A DNA stretch of 64,000 nucleotides from Stentor roeselii (Eukaryota; Ciliophora; Heterotrichea; Heterotrichida; Stentoridae): contig RSEH01000078.1 of NCBI GenBank assembly GCA_006503475.1, forward strand, positions 105,042 through 169,041. The letters are read 5' to 3'. Below the pieces are notes generated by a model. That model saw only the letters and a list, made by a program, of their open reading frames with translations, was not told the DNA's origin and made no database searches. This document shows, piece by piece, positions 48,888 to 58,914 of the stretch (the stretch's first letter is position 1; every line of letters begins with the position of its first letter). The position numbers and the translations under genes were made by a program.

Positions 48888-50504
48888 TTAATTTGAAATT
48901 AGTTTAAGAGATCTTTGCTGCTGCCTTTTTCTGACAAATTCTTTCCACTTTTCACTATATTTCCAAGCAAGATAAAACGCCTTACTTAACTTAACCTGGT
49001 CATTCATTATATGCTGAAAACTTTTGGCCAAGTTCAAGTTGAAATCTTTTCCATGTGAAATTTTTTCAATATCCTTCAAAACCCTATTTTTTTTAAGTCT
49101 GACCTCTTTAGACTCAACTTCAAGTTCTTCCAAGTTGATTATTTCTTCAAGTTCTTTATTTTCTTCTTTCATTTTCCTTATTTCTTCTAAAAGTTTCTGA
49201 TTCATTTCTTCAGTTTGTTTGATATCAACGACGATTTCCATAATAATTTCATTGATTTCAACAGAAATCTCTTTTTTCTTCACTTCTCTTCTCACCCGAG
49301 GCGAAGGCGATCTTTTTCCCTTCCTTTTGGCTTGTTGATCAATGACTTGCTTATGAAGTCTTTCCTTAGGAAAAATGAGTTCTGGACTTTCAGGTTTTTC
49401 AAAACTTTTTTCTAAATCTTCATTTTCTGCTTCAAACATGGGAAAAGTGTACAAAGGAAAAGCTTTTTCCACTTCTTCATCACTTTCTTCTGTGATCTTC
49501 GGCAACTTCTGCTTTTCAGTTAACTGACTCGGGTCAAGTTCAATGAAAGGTTGTTCAGTTTTAACAGACAAAGGAAAAGTCTGAGTTTTTCTATCGAAAA
49601 TCTTGCAAGAGACGAGATTTGTCAAGACTTTCACAAACCTTCCACAAGAAACAGGATTTTTTTGAACGATATCAGAAAAGTCTTCAAGTTTCATCCACAG
49701 CAAAGTCCCTGGACCAGTCCCGACAACAGAGTTTTCCCAGACAATATTCGGAAGTAAAAAATGTTCAGCTCCGAAGACATTTTCCTCATATTCTTTAAGT
49801 TCATAATTCCCACATCGTCCTTCTACAACAAAAAAGACTGAGTTTTCAATTGTGTCTTTCCGAGTAATCCATGAGTCTTGGTTGAAATGAACGACTTTAA
49901 AGACTGAGGCCAGGACTTTCAAGTCAATTCTGTCCAGTTCACTATTGACGAGTGCTGAATGTTGCATGATGAACTCTTGTTTACGTCTTACTGAATACTC
50001 CTGAAAACTCAGAAAGTTTTTAGAGAACAAGAAACCTTGATGCAAGTTGTAGGATGAAGAGTTTAAAGATTGTTTTCCTATCAATTCGATGAATTTCATT
50101 GCAATTTTCGGCATCTTTCGGTGGATGTTTGACAGGTCTTCGAGTAAATAACAAGAAATCACCCCTTCTGAGTTACCGGTTATGTCAAAGATGTGAGTTG
50201 AGCCTAGTTTGTAGTCCAGGACTTGCAGGCACCCGATGAAACTCCCTGTTTGGAGCGTGCCGAATGAGTCGCTTCCCATTGAAAGCAGAAGATCTCCTTG
50301 AAGAAGTATCCCGAACCAAACTACCAGCTCGTTTCTTTTTGATATGGGAGTACCTTGACTGAACTTTAGAGATATTCCGGTGTCTGAAAGCTTGTTTAAC
50401 TCGTCACAGCTCAAGTCTTTGAAAATAGTCAGGGATAAGGATTTGAATAGAAGGCGGGACTCGAGCTGGGTTAACTCGGATTTTGGCTTTTTGAACTTTG
50501 ACAT
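48888..50504 (-). CDS. Cyclic-nucleotide-binding-like protein with coiled coil
   Basis: The 538-residue protein has two β-roll regions reminiscent of cNMP-binding domains. The first (about 25-120) includes LSCDELNKLSDTGISLKF and LLQGDLLLSMGS. The second (about 200-300) includes VLASVFKVVHFNQDSWITRK and VFFVVEGRCGNYELKEYE. Neither has a clear FGE...RAA phosphate-binding cassette, so nucleotide binding is doubtful. The C-terminal third has an acidic linker and a long coiled coil (INEIIMEIVVDIKQTEEMNQ) ending in a basic helix. A regulatory or cytoskeletal scaffold is an inference. Confidence 0.65.
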   Translation of the reverse strand: MSKFKKPKSELTQLESRLLFKSLSLTIFKDLSCDELNKLSDTGISLKFSQGTPISKRNELVVWFGILLQGDLLLSMGSDSFGTLQTGSFIGCLQVLDYKLGSTHIFDITGNSEGVISCYLLEDLSNIHRKMPKIAMKFIELIGKQSLNSSSYNLHQGFLFSKNFLSFQEYSVRRKQEFIMQHSALVNSELDRIDLKVLASVFKVVHFNQDSWITRKDTIENSVFFVVEGRCGNYELKEYEENVFGAEHFLLPNIVWENSVVGTGPGTLLWMKLEDFSDIVQKNPVSCGRFVKVLTNLVSCKIFDRKTQTFPLSVKTEQPFIELDPSQLTEKQKLPKITEESDEEVEKAFPLYTFPMFEAENEDLEKSFEKPESPELIFPKERLHKQVIDQQAKRKGKRSPSPRVRREVKKKEISVEINEIIMEIVVDIKQTEEMNQKLLEEIRKMKEENKELEEIINLEELEVESKEVRLKKNRVLKDIEKISHGKDFNLNLAKSFQHIMNDQVKLSKAFYLAWKYSEKWKEFVRKRQQQRSLKLISN

Positions 50505-50834
50505 TTAGATGATTAAATATTTAGTTATGTGTTTGGAGTACTGGATTGATATTATCCAGCATATGCTATTTTATACAATATATAATTCAAAACTCTTCTC
50601 AAGTAAATATGCAAATTTGAAAACACAGTGAAAATATTCATATCTTTTCTTGAAAATATTCTATTCAATTCGGTAACCTTATTCTTAAAGTTTGAGTATC
50701 TGAAAACCAATTTAAATAAACAAATTTTCCTAAACCGCTAGAAACCCTGGTATTTATTCCCCAAACTCTAAAAAAACCTTCTTACTCAAATGTATTCTAG
50801 CTACTTTGAAACAATCCTAAAATAAAACTTAAAA
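50505..50834. promoter_or_regulatory. Divergent AT-rich intergenic region
   Basis: A 330-bp stretch between the divergent starts at 50504 and 50835. It is AT-rich with a G-poor plus strand near the right-hand start (CCGCTAGAAACCCTGG, CCCCAAACTC). No gene is visible. Confidence 0.35.
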
Positions 50835-51389
50835 ATGTGGAATCAAGTAACCTGCAACCCGGCCTACGAAGATTTCCTAAAAGCGAAAGAAGCGAAAAGG
50901 TTCCACAAGTCCCTAAACGAGATAAGACCTTTAGTCGATTCTTCAAGACCAAAGCAGGTAAAGCATTTAAAAAAAAGGTCTAAGAAAAACCAAATCATAG
51001 ACTTCCGTCAGAAAGACATCGACCATTCCAACAAAGTTCTAATGGAAAAGATGATAAACATCGAAAAAAGACTGAAAAGCATCGGCTCTAAGCATTCAAA
51101 AAGATCTCTCAACAAAGAATCCCGCTGCAGGTTCAACTTCCAAGTAAACCAAGAAAACATGAAACTTTTAGAAAGACTTCAAAGTGCCCAACCGGCGATA
51201 TGTTTAAAAAGATGGGAAATCGACGAAAGACACTGGATGAGTTTAAGAGACAACATCAGGAAAGTCCCTCGAAGGAACTCGCGGCCTAACTCGTCAAGAG
51301 ATGCCAAAAGTTTCGAGCTGATTGAAAAAATCTTAAAAAGAAGAAACACGAGGCCAACAACGGCACTTAGTTGTGACTTCGGAAATTAA
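50835..51389 (+). CDS. CFAP97D/Hemingway-like cilia-associated protein
   Basis: The 184-residue protein begins MWNQVTCNPAYEDFLKAKEA. It contains the pattern H-x-L-x-x-IRPLVDSSRPKQVKHLKK near residues 24-48, followed by the helical run NKVLMEKMINIEKRLKSIGS. Next comes SLNKESRCRFNFQVNQENMK, then LLERLQSAQPAI. This order (a PxVDxxxP motif, an LLEKM helix, then LNxExR...NxxLLxRL) is that of the KIAA1430/CFAP97D family found with motile cilia. The length fits. The tail is basic and Ser/Arg-rich. It is convergent with the 176-residue gene, 21 bp apart. Confidence 0.75.
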   Translation: MWNQVTCNPAYEDFLKAKEAKRFHKSLNEIRPLVDSSRPKQVKHLKKRSKKNQIIDFRQKDIDHSNKVLMEKMINIEKRLKSIGSKHSKRSLNKESRCRFNFQVNQENMKLLERLQSAQPAICLKRWEIDERHWMSLRDNIRKVPRRNSRPNSSRDAKSFELIEKILKRRNTRPTTALSCDFGN

Positions 51390-51410
51390 GAATAGTTGTA
51401 TTGTTAATAT

Positions 51411-51941
51411 TTAACAGTCTTTCGGTACTTTTTCATACTCTCTGAATGAAATTCGAATTGAACTGCATGAATTAGTGGGTCTATGCAAAGGACCTGCCTG
51501 AACAGGAGAAACGCTTTTTCGAAGATCTCCTTGTTTTTTTCGTCTTCTCATGAAATTCGACCTGATTTCTTTTATTCTTTGGTCTTGAGATGATTTTGAT
51601 GAAGATATTTGCTTGTGTTTTAAGGAGAGTTGACTTGTTGGCTTGTAGCAACTGGGAACGATGTGAATTTCTTCGAGGTTCATTGGTTTACAGATGTGCT
51701 CGATGTATCTTTGAGTTTCTTGTAAAAAGGCCATCGTGTTTCGAGTGGATTTTTGGACTTTTATTGTTGGCAACTTTTTCAATTTCATGATTCGGTTCCA
51801 AGAGTAAGGAATTGATGAAGGCCAGATGCATTCAATTGAACCCATGCTGTTTGTACGAAGGTTGTAGTCGGATTTTGACTTTTTCATGCTTATGTTTTGA
51901 GATCTGCTGCTGTTGTCGGGGATGTAAAGCTTCCCTTTCAT
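51411..51941 (-). CDS. Unknown 176-residue basic protein
   Basis: The protein begins MKGKLYIPDNSSRSQNISMK and is basic and Ser-rich with short helical bits (RNTMAFLQETQRYIEHICK) and QRIKEIRSNFMRRRKKQGDL. No domain is recognised. Its composition is like that of many ciliate cortical proteins. The ATG is at 51939-51941, and an upstream leader rich in T/G on the plus strand mirrors the usual A/C-rich leader. Confidence 0.65.
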   Translation of the reverse strand: MKGKLYIPDNSSRSQNISMKKSKSDYNLRTNSMGSIECIWPSSIPYSWNRIMKLKKLPTIKVQKSTRNTMAFLQETQRYIEHICKPMNLEEIHIVPSCYKPTSQLSLKHKQISSSKSSQDQRIKEIRSNFMRRRKKQGDLRKSVSPVQAGPLHRPTNSCSSIRISFREYEKVPKDC

Positions 51942-52545
51942 TATTATATTTTGAAAATGAAGGGAATTGGAGAACTGGGAAGGATTTTGGAAAAATTTGG
52001 AAAAATTTAATGATTTATTGGAAGATGAGAGGCGGATGTTGGAATGAATATTAGCTATTTGAAATTTGGGCTTTGAACTTAAATGATCACAGAAATCTCA
52101 GAATATTGCTTTTCTGACCAACTTATTCTCTAAAAAATCAATAAGAATACTATTAATGCCAAATTTAAGCTTCAACAAGATTATTACTCCAATAAATGAA
52201 CTGCAATCAAACAGATCTGAAAAATCAAAAACTCTCTAAAAATTTTATAGAAACCTGATCCACCTTCCAAAACAATCCTCATCAACCCGATAGAATTTTT
52301 CTCATAATATCTTCAACCCGCTCTAAAACCTCTGAACAATTTGATGAATTCTTTCAAAATCCTAAATCCAGAAGACAATTCACCAACACCTCACAAAAAA
52401 CCATTCCCGATTCCAAATCTCTTCAAAACCCTCTACCCCAAATTTCCATCAACCCTCTAACCCAACCCGCTGAACTAACCCAAGTTCCGAACTTTGGTAA
52501 AATAATACAAATCCCAAGCATACTGGCAGAAACTGAAAATTTTCT
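51942..52545. promoter_or_regulatory. Divergent leader region with CAACCCG motif copies
   Basis: About 600 bp of spacer before the ornithine decarboxylase gene. The right half is A/C-rich and carries CAACCCGAT (52283-52291) and CAACCCGCT (52314-52322 and 52463-52471), as in the LRRC56 leader. A 38-codon ORF at about 52342 (MNSFKILNPEDNSPTPHKKP) is probably composition. Confidence 0.4.
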
Positions 52546-53817
52546 GTGGCCCAGATTATTCATTCATCATGTCTTATAATTTTTACGCTGTCAACACTTT
52601 CAAGGTCTAAACTCATCGAAAATTACATTCATCAAGAATACGACGGAGAATCTTTCTACATCGGGGACTTGTCGCAACTTCAGATCCAATACAACCAATG
52701 GGTCCAGATGCTTCCAAGAGTCGAGCCATTTTACGCAATAAAATGCAACCCGAACCCTCAACTCGTTGAATACCTTTCCAAGCTGCCCAACATCGGGTTC
52801 GACTGTGCAAGTCAGGCAGAGCTTTCACTAGCTTTGAACCTCGACACTCCTGAAGACAAGATCATTTACGCCAACCCTTGCAAAGGCATAAAGCATCTGA
52901 AGTTCGCCAAGGAAAATGGAATAAAAATGATGACTTTCGACAATGAGTCAGAACTAGTAAAAATCAAAGGAATCTTCCCAGAAGCCGAGCTGGTCATTCG
53001 AATCCGAGTCGAAGAATACGGCTCGGTCTGTTCATTTAAGGAAAAATTCGGAGCCAGCATGAAAGACGCTGAAAAGCTCTTGACGATCGCGAAAAGCATG
53101 AGCATGAACGTCATTGGAGTCAGCTTTCATGTCGGTTCAGGCTGCAGGAACCCGAACGCTTTTTACTACGCGATAAAGAATTGCAGAGAGTTGTTCGATT
53201 TTGCGAAGGAAGAACTGAGTTTCGACTTTCGCCTTCTTGACCTTGGAGGTGGATTTTCAGACCTTGAAAAAAAAGTTTTGGACCAGGCGACTTTATTTGA
53301 AAAAATCACGACCTCCATCAAAGAAGGACTTGACGAGTTCTTCCCCGAGAACTTGTTCCAAGATGGACTCAGGATCATTGCAGAACCTGGCAGGTACTTC
53401 GCAGCGAAAGTCTTTACTTTAGCTGTGAACGTCGCGAGCAAGAAGCTCTTATCAAACGAGAACCAGGTCTTATCAATAGATGATGAGGATCATCAAGTGG
53501 AAAAAATCATGTATTATATAAATGAAGGACTTTATTCAGCCTTCAACTGCGTCATTTTTGATCATGCTGAAGTGAAGCCCTCAGCTGTGTTCGTGGATAA
53601 CAAGCTTCAAGTCTTCGACGACACTTTCGAGCACGTCTTCAAAAGTGTAATCTGGGGCCCGACCTGTGACGGGTTCGACTGTGTTTCAAGAGAACTTGAA
53701 CTGCCGCAGCTGGATGTTGGAGACTGGATCATCTTCGAGAACTTTGGAGCTTACACGATGGCGGCTTCATCCAACTTCAACGGACTTCCGCTTTCGAAGA
53801 TCCACTGGGTGAATTAG
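52546..53817 (+). CDS. ODC: Ornithine decarboxylase, start not resolved
   Basis: From about residue 25 the sequence is a full eukaryotic ornithine decarboxylase. It shows PFYAIKCNPNP with the PLP lysine, GFDCASQAE, IYANPCKGIKHL, GVSFHVGSGC, LDLGGGFSD, IAEPGRYF and catalytic GPTCDGFDCV. The fold is a PLP-dependent alanine-racemase-like barrel that makes putrescine, the first step of polyamine synthesis. The 5' end is odd: no ATG lies in this frame before the conserved part. The natural-looking start (ATG at 52569, MSYNFYAVNTFK) is in another frame, and no short intron reconciles them. The listed start is only the edge of the open frame. Convergent with the LITAF-like gene, 9 bp. Confidence 0.93.
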   Translation: MAQIIHSSCLIIFTLSTLSRSKLIENYIHQEYDGESFYIGDLSQLQIQYNQWVQMLPRVEPFYAIKCNPNPQLVEYLSKLPNIGFDCASQAELSLALNLDTPEDKIIYANPCKGIKHLKFAKENGIKMMTFDNESELVKIKGIFPEAELVIRIRVEEYGSVCSFKEKFGASMKDAEKLLTIAKSMSMNVIGVSFHVGSGCRNPNAFYYAIKNCRELFDFAKEELSFDFRLLDLGGGFSDLEKKVLDQATLFEKITTSIKEGLDEFFPENLFQDGLRIIAEPGRYFAAKVFTLAVNVASKKLLSNENQVLSIDDEDHQVEKIMYYINEGLYSAFNCVIFDHAEVKPSAVFVDNKLQVFDDTFEHVFKSVIWGPTCDGFDCVSRELELPQLDVGDWIIFENFGAYTMAASSNFNGLPLSKIHWVN

Positions 53818-53826
53818 TTAAAATGA

Positions 53827-54435
53827 TTAGTTTATAATACCTACTCGGCCTAGGACCAGAGAACAATGAGGACACTTGTGAACTTTCATGTTTGACAACC
53901 AAGGAGCTTCGCAGCATGAGAGAATCGACGCGAATAGACTGATGACTTTCTTCGAGAATGACTGGGAATACAGCTCTATTGATGTGTGCACTTGAATCTT
54001 GCAGTATGGGCAAAATGCTGTGCAAGGCGTTGACTCGAGAATTGGAAGGGAACCTCGAAGTGAAGTATGAAGTTTTTTTACACTTTCTTCTGTTTTGTGA
54101 ATCACGGAATCCGCGTCGGAGATGTTTCGGGAATGGTTCGAAGTTGGGACTGTCCACTTTTTTTCACATTGGATTTCACCGGCTGAACTTTTTCGACGAT
54201 GACGAGTTTTTGGAGCTTTGTAGGTCAGAAGTTTACCTGGCTTCTGGTCTTCCTGGTTTTCGATGTCAATCACGTCAAAGTTTTGAGTTAACTTCGAGTA
54301 TCGCTTTTCTGAAGTACGGCTCTTGTTTGACTTTTGGGCTGAACCTGAAAAAATTATCTCGCTTATTGTTCGGTATTGGTTTGGAGACAGGATTGAAGAA
54401 AGTTCTTTTGTCGTTTGGGAATCTTCTTCTAGCAT
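53827..54435 (-). CDS. LITAF-like zinc-ribbon membrane-associated protein
   Basis: The 202-residue protein has a Ser/Lys-rich disordered N-terminal part and a C-terminal zinc ribbon. CPYCKIQVHTSIEL provides the first CxxC, then a hydrophobic/helical insert follows (KVISLFASILSCCEAPWL). CPHCSLVLGRVG provides the second CxxC. This CxxC, membrane-dipping insert, CxxC arrangement is that of LITAF/SIMPLE domains, which attach proteins to endosomal membranes. The insert is shorter than in animals. Two extra cysteines (SCCEAP) lie beside it. The stop is TAA. Confidence 0.75.
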   Translation of the reverse strand: MLEEDSQTTKELSSILSPNQYRTISEIIFSGSAQKSNKSRTSEKRYSKLTQNFDVIDIENQEDQKPGKLLTYKAPKTRHRRKSSAGEIQCEKKWTVPTSNHSRNISDADSVIHKTEESVKKLHTSLRGSLPILESTPCTAFCPYCKIQVHTSIELYSQSFSKKVISLFASILSCCEAPWLSNMKVHKCPHCSLVLGRVGIIN

Positions 54436-54747
54436 AAACGTTAAATTTATTTAAATGGATTTCATATTGTTTTAGTAGGTTTTGGTGAAATTTGAAGAAA
54501 GGGTAGGGGTGATTAGGGAGCGATTTTAGATGTTTTTGTTTTTATTGTTTTTATTATAATTAAACGAGATTATAGATTATTTGGATTGATTAATTTTAGG
54601 ATGATTAAGAAATCAGGTGAACTTTAGTTTATTTTTGATTTTTCTAAAATTCTGATTCAAATAGGAATTTAAAGGCTTTGATCTAAAATTTTAAATGTTT
54701 TAGTTCTGAATTCTGGAAACTTGATCAAATAGTCTAAGTTTATTATT
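54436..54747. other. AT-rich spacer
   Basis: I see no gene in this 310-bp stretch between the LITAF-like start and the end of the next minus-strand gene. Confidence 0.5.
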
Positions 54748-55311
54748 CTAAGACTTGTAAATTGAATCAAGAATTCGACTTCTTTCTTCAAGATGTTTGA
54801 CTCGACTCTGCTCAAGCTGTCTTTTATGATCCACTCTACTTTGATTCCCTTTCAGTTCATCATTAATAACTTTAAGTTCCTGTTCAAGCCTCAAGACTTC
54901 TGCAGTTTTAATTTTAAGAATTTTCTCTTCTTCAGACGCTTCAACTCGATGTTGACTTTCAATATGATTCAGCTTAGACCTCAAAAAATCCGATTCCTTA
55001 GCCCAGGCAACTTTTTCATTTTTCGCCTGTTCAGCTAAAGAAGTGATTTTTTCGCCATATCCCTGCAAAGAATAAGCAAGTTTTGTCTTTTCTTCATCAA
55101 GGGCATTAGAACTTTCAGTAAGAAGTGCGATCTGATCTTCTAAATACTTGATATAATTAATCATTTCATTTTTTGACTTCCTCAGGTCAGCAAGTCGAGT
55201 GGTCAAGTTGTTTCTTTTGCTTATTTGACTGTTTTTTTCAGTCTGCAGTTCATAAAGCTTTTCTTGCATGGTGCTTACAAGTTGACTGATGGCTTCTTCG
55301 TATTCAGACAT
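54748..55311 (-). CDS. Coiled-coil protein, 187 residues
   Basis: The start is set at the ATG of MSEYEEAISQLVSTMQEKLY (55309-55311) because an upstream in-frame extension would overlap the divergent gene. The whole protein is a long α-helical coiled coil with heptad leucines (LTTRLADLRKSKNEMINYIK, LEQELKVINDELKGNQ). It ends ILDSIYKS TAG. No catalytic or membrane segment is visible. A structural or ciliary role is a guess. The start is 49 bp from that of the divergent CH-like gene. Confidence 0.75.
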   Translation of the reverse strand: MSEYEEAISQLVSTMQEKLYELQTEKNSQISKRNNLTTRLADLRKSKNEMINYIKYLEDQIALLTESSNALDEEKTKLAYSLQGYGEKITSLAEQAKNEKVAWAKESDFLRSKLNHIESQHRVEASEEEKILKIKTAEVLRLEQELKVINDELKGNQSRVDHKRQLEQSRVKHLEERSRILDSIYKS

Positions 55312-55360
55312 TGAAGTTCTATTTCTCTTAATATTCCACTTGCTTAAGAAAGGTTTAAAT
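55312..55360. promoter_or_regulatory. 49-bp interval between divergent starts
   Basis: Only 49 bp separate the coiled-coil ATG from the CH-like ATG. It contains TTTCTCTTAATATTCC and GGTTTAAAT. Confidence 0.4.
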
Positions 55361-56641
55361 ATGCTGAAGAAGAACAAATCCTCGAACAGTCGAAGCTTTC
55401 TCAACTTTTTCGCTCCTAGACAAAAGTTTTTATTGAACTGGGTGAATGCGATGTGTGGGTCGAAACCTCTGAGTCTTGGAGAACTTGCTGAAAAGTTCAG
55501 AACAGGAGTTTTTCCTCTGAGTTTATTGGAAAAGTTGAATATTTCTTACGACTTTTCCAGGTCGAAGACTCCTGTGAAGAGTCGCGAAGACTGTCTTAAT
55601 AACTTGGAATTGTTTCTTCAGGCCTTGGAAGCCAGAGGGTTCTGTAACGATAAAACGTTTCTGACTTGTTTGTATCAAGGAAAGTCTCAGACTTGCTGGG
55701 AGATTATTGAGTATATTTTTTCGAGTATTTACTTGCCAGAGGTTTTTGAGTTCTATGAAGAGCTGTTTGCTTGGTTTTCGGTTTCTAATCAATGTGAAAT
55801 CACCTACCCTGATATTCTTGTCTTGTTCAAAGACGGGTCTCTTATCTTGAGATCGATTTCAGAGTTTTCTCAGCAGTTGAAATTTGTGGAATTTCCTGAA
55901 ACTAAAGAAGAAATTTTGGAGAATCTTGAGGCTCTTGAAAAGACTTTAAAAAGACATAAAATCAACTTTTTGTTTACTACTGAAGAGTTTTTCTTGAATG
56001 AATATCCTGACTGTCTTTATGTTCAGCTCTGGCTGATTTTCAGTCACTTTGAAGGAAGAGGAAATAAAACTTTGACTAAGTCGTCGACTGAATCGAGCAG
56101 TAAAAATTCTTTTTTTGTTTTGGACTCGTCGGTTTCTGGAGATTCCAAAGTCGGGCTTGACCTGGTGGAAAAAAAAATCATTCAGGAAGAGAGAAAACTC
56201 ATGTATTTGAGTGATTTAAGGACTAAAGCAGAGATGAAAAAACTTACTCCAGTGCTAAGTGTTAAGGAAATTCCACATTCTGCTTCTCAGCCGGTTTTAA
56301 GTAATACTGAATTGTTGATTTGCTATTTATTAACCCCGAAGATTATTCATGCTTCTATTGAGTCTAAGATTTTGAAAGTGCTTATTAACTTCATTCCTAA
56401 TAAAAACAAATTTTCATTGAAAAGTGAAAGTTTTTTGTTAGAACTCAAAGAATTGAATTTTATGAACACCCTGTTTTTGTGTGAAATTGAAGAAATTGAA
56501 AAATTTAACTGCAAGAATAAGGAAATTGTTATCTTTGTTAGGAAGAAAAATATTCGGCTTATTTTTAAAGATTTAGATGAAACTTTGAAACATGTGAATG
56601 GGTTCGAATATTTATTGACCAAACTTGGGCAAAAGAATTAA
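55361..56641 (+). CDS. Calponin-homology-like domain protein
   Basis: The 426-residue protein starts MLKKNKSSNSRSFLNFFAPR. A first CH-like domain runs from LLNWVNAMCGSKPLSLGELA through GVFPLSLLEKLN and CLNNLELFLQALEARGF. A second helical block follows (ITYPDILVLFKDGSLILRSI). Such domains bind actin or tubulin. The C-terminal half is a charged helical region followed by a more hydrophobic end. Domain boundaries are approximate and the CH call is by pattern (LLxWVN and the long LF-Q-L helix). Confidence 0.65.
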   Translation: MLKKNKSSNSRSFLNFFAPRQKFLLNWVNAMCGSKPLSLGELAEKFRTGVFPLSLLEKLNISYDFSRSKTPVKSREDCLNNLELFLQALEARGFCNDKTFLTCLYQGKSQTCWEIIEYIFSSIYLPEVFEFYEELFAWFSVSNQCEITYPDILVLFKDGSLILRSISEFSQQLKFVEFPETKEEILENLEALEKTLKRHKINFLFTTEEFFLNEYPDCLYVQLWLIFSHFEGRGNKTLTKSSTESSSKNSFFVLDSSVSGDSKVGLDLVEKKIIQEERKLMYLSDLRTKAEMKKLTPVLSVKEIPHSASQPVLSNTELLICYLLTPKIIHASIESKILKVLINFIPNKNKFSLKSESFLLELKELNFMNTLFLCEIEEIEKFNCKNKEIVIFVRKKNIRLIFKDLDETLKHVNGFEYLLTKLGQKN

Positions 56642-57566
56642 TTATTGTAATTTATATCAATTAAATCGTAATGAAGATTTTGTATAAATTTATATTGATT
56701 TTCATATTAGTTATCATCAAGAATATAATCTATATAAAGAGCTATTATTGAAGAGTGAAGTTTGAATTATTGGGTATTCACTGATTGATGGTTTAGCCTA
56801 ATATTTTTTTTTTTTAGATATTTATTGTTTTTCATTAAAAGATATATGATGTTAGGAAAGAATTTTTTAATTAAAACTACAAATTATATGAGCTTTTCAA
56901 AGCTTTATAATTAAAAATTCATCCTTTTGATTAAAAATTAATACTTTTCATGATGGAAATTGATTCTAAAATAGCATGTTGGAATATAATAGATTATTGT
57001 TGGAATATTATAGATGATTGTAATAAAATTTTAGGTTTTATAAATGTAATATTATAAAGATTCTGATTACACCTAGTTATTTACATGTGAAAATGTTGAA
57101 AAGTTGAGATATCAGTGAAATGTTCAATGCTAAGTGATTTGAATGAATGTGCAACTTCCCAAAAATGCTCCATGTCTTAAATGTAAAAGACAATATGACT
57201 TTAGAAACTGATAAAAGATATAGGTGTAATCCAGGCTACAATCATTTTAATGATAAAACTTGTATATCTTGCCCAGAACTTCCTTAGACTTTAAACTGAT
57301 TGAAGATAAAAAGCTAGTAAAATTGTTAATTTTGATCTGAGGTTCTTGTTAGTTTTAAAATTGTTTAAAAATTTGTAATCTGAATGAGAATACAATTAAA
57401 AATAATGAAATATCTTTTCAATCAGGTCCATTCCGAAATGTATGAGAATTGAAGCGATTAAACGAGAAATTTACTCACATTGCAAAGTGTACCCGTTTCA
57501 GTTTATTCAAAATCCAATTAAAGGAAAAGTATTTTGAGACTTGAAGTCGCTCAGAGCCTTAGCGTC
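56642..57566. other. AT-rich spacer with a Cys-rich fragment
   Basis: Mostly AT-rich. At about 57150-57295 on the plus strand two frames give APCLKCKRQYDFRN and then RYRCNPGYNHFNDKTCISCP, like pieces of the Cys-rich repeats of ciliate surface proteins. They are broken by stops and a frame change, so this is probably a decayed fragment. Confidence 0.35.
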
Positions 57567-58803
57567 AAGTTACTTGTTAAAAGATGCATGGCCTTTGATG
57601 GCAAAGCGGTTTTGGTCTTGCCTTGAGTTGACTGCACACCTTTTGAGAACTTGTATCAGAAGTACCAGGTTGTCACTGCTGGTTATCTGCCAACGACTTT
57701 CATGAACTTCTAAAATTTCACGAATATTTAACTCGAAATTTTCCTCTAAAGTCGTGATGACCCCTTCAAAGTTTTCGAAAAGTTGCAATAGTTTCGACAT
57801 AATAATCCAAAGATAGATTTCTTTATTAAAGTCGTTTCAGTCACGAACTTTCCCTTAATAGCAGCAAATTTACTATCAAGTTACTGATTAACAGTACAAA
57901 AATCCTATATCAAAGTGTAATTTTTATCCTGGTCAAATAAAACAACTCCAAGTTTAATCATTCTCTTACCAATAACAATACAATCATCAGAAGTCTCAGC
58001 AGCGCGGTCCTTTGGCAGTTCTCCAACAATGAGGCCGACATGAAGCCATTGACCTTTTCAAGTCCAGAGCCCAGATCCACTCTCGATGATAAGGCAAGAG
58101 GCTCTTCCCAGTCCATCATTTCAAGTTCTTGACTAATAAAATTCTCGTTTTACAGATTTTCACGTACCGTCGACCAGGTAGTTGCATTGCTTGAGAGAAA
58201 AAAAAATTGAGAATGGTCTAAGTTGAAAGGACCTAAATAAACCATTCCTTGATTGTCAGAGTCTTTTGGGTAAGTTATCTCGATGTCGTTGTAATGAGCG
58301 ATTATTTTTAGAAGTTCTCCTGGTTGTTTGTGAAAAGTAAGAAAAATGAGGAAGATTTGTGAAATTTTGTCCATGTTAAAGATGTTTCTGAGATTTTACT
58401 TTCTTGCCAACTTGGAATCACTTTTTCGTATGTCACTGGAGATTCAACTTTTTGGTAAATTGATAAAAGCGTTTTTTTGTGCCAGAGGTCTGCGAAATTT
58501 GCACATAACGTCAGGTTCTGAAGGTAAAACGAGTAAAAATCCCATTTCTTATACCGCCAGACCTTGAAAGTATTACTTTTGATGCTACTTGGGTCCCAGG
58601 CAAGTGTGGGAAACGAGAAATACCCTGAAAATTGCAATTTTCAAAAGTCAGAACTTTTCCTACTTTCAAATCGAGGTTTTTCTGGTAACTGCTTGAAAAT
58701 TACAGAGAAGTTTCAAGTCTTGAACTTTAGGAGCCGTGATGAAAAGTCTGTCGATGACGGCGATGCAAATGGCAAAGATGAGGACTTTAGCCCAGAGTTT
58801 CAT
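57567..58803 (-). pseudogene. Decayed secreted-protein gene (relic copy with signal peptide)
   Basis: An ATG at 58803 opens a signal peptide (MKLWAKVLIFAICIAVIDRL). The coding text then changes frame several times: VGKVLTFENCNFQGI, the 109-codon frame with WDPSSIKSNTFKVWRYKKWD, KQPGELLKIIAHYNDIEITY, LEMMDWEEPLALSSRVDLGS, GLIVGELPKDRAAETSDD, and CIVIGKRMIKLGVVLFDQDK. It ends in a 76-codon ATG-started frame (57570-57800, MSKLLQLFENFEGVITTLEE...). No 15- or 16-nt introns repair the breaks. Its later part shares motifs with the relic at 59390-59900. Function unknown: a secreted or surface protein. Confidence 0.65.
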
Positions 58804-58914
58804 ATTTATAAAAATCATTCACCTGCCATTAAATTGATAAGGTTTTTCTTTAGTCTCCTCAAGTAGTCCGGTAACTGACTTCAGGACCCAGATAGTCCTA
58901 GACCATTATTATTC

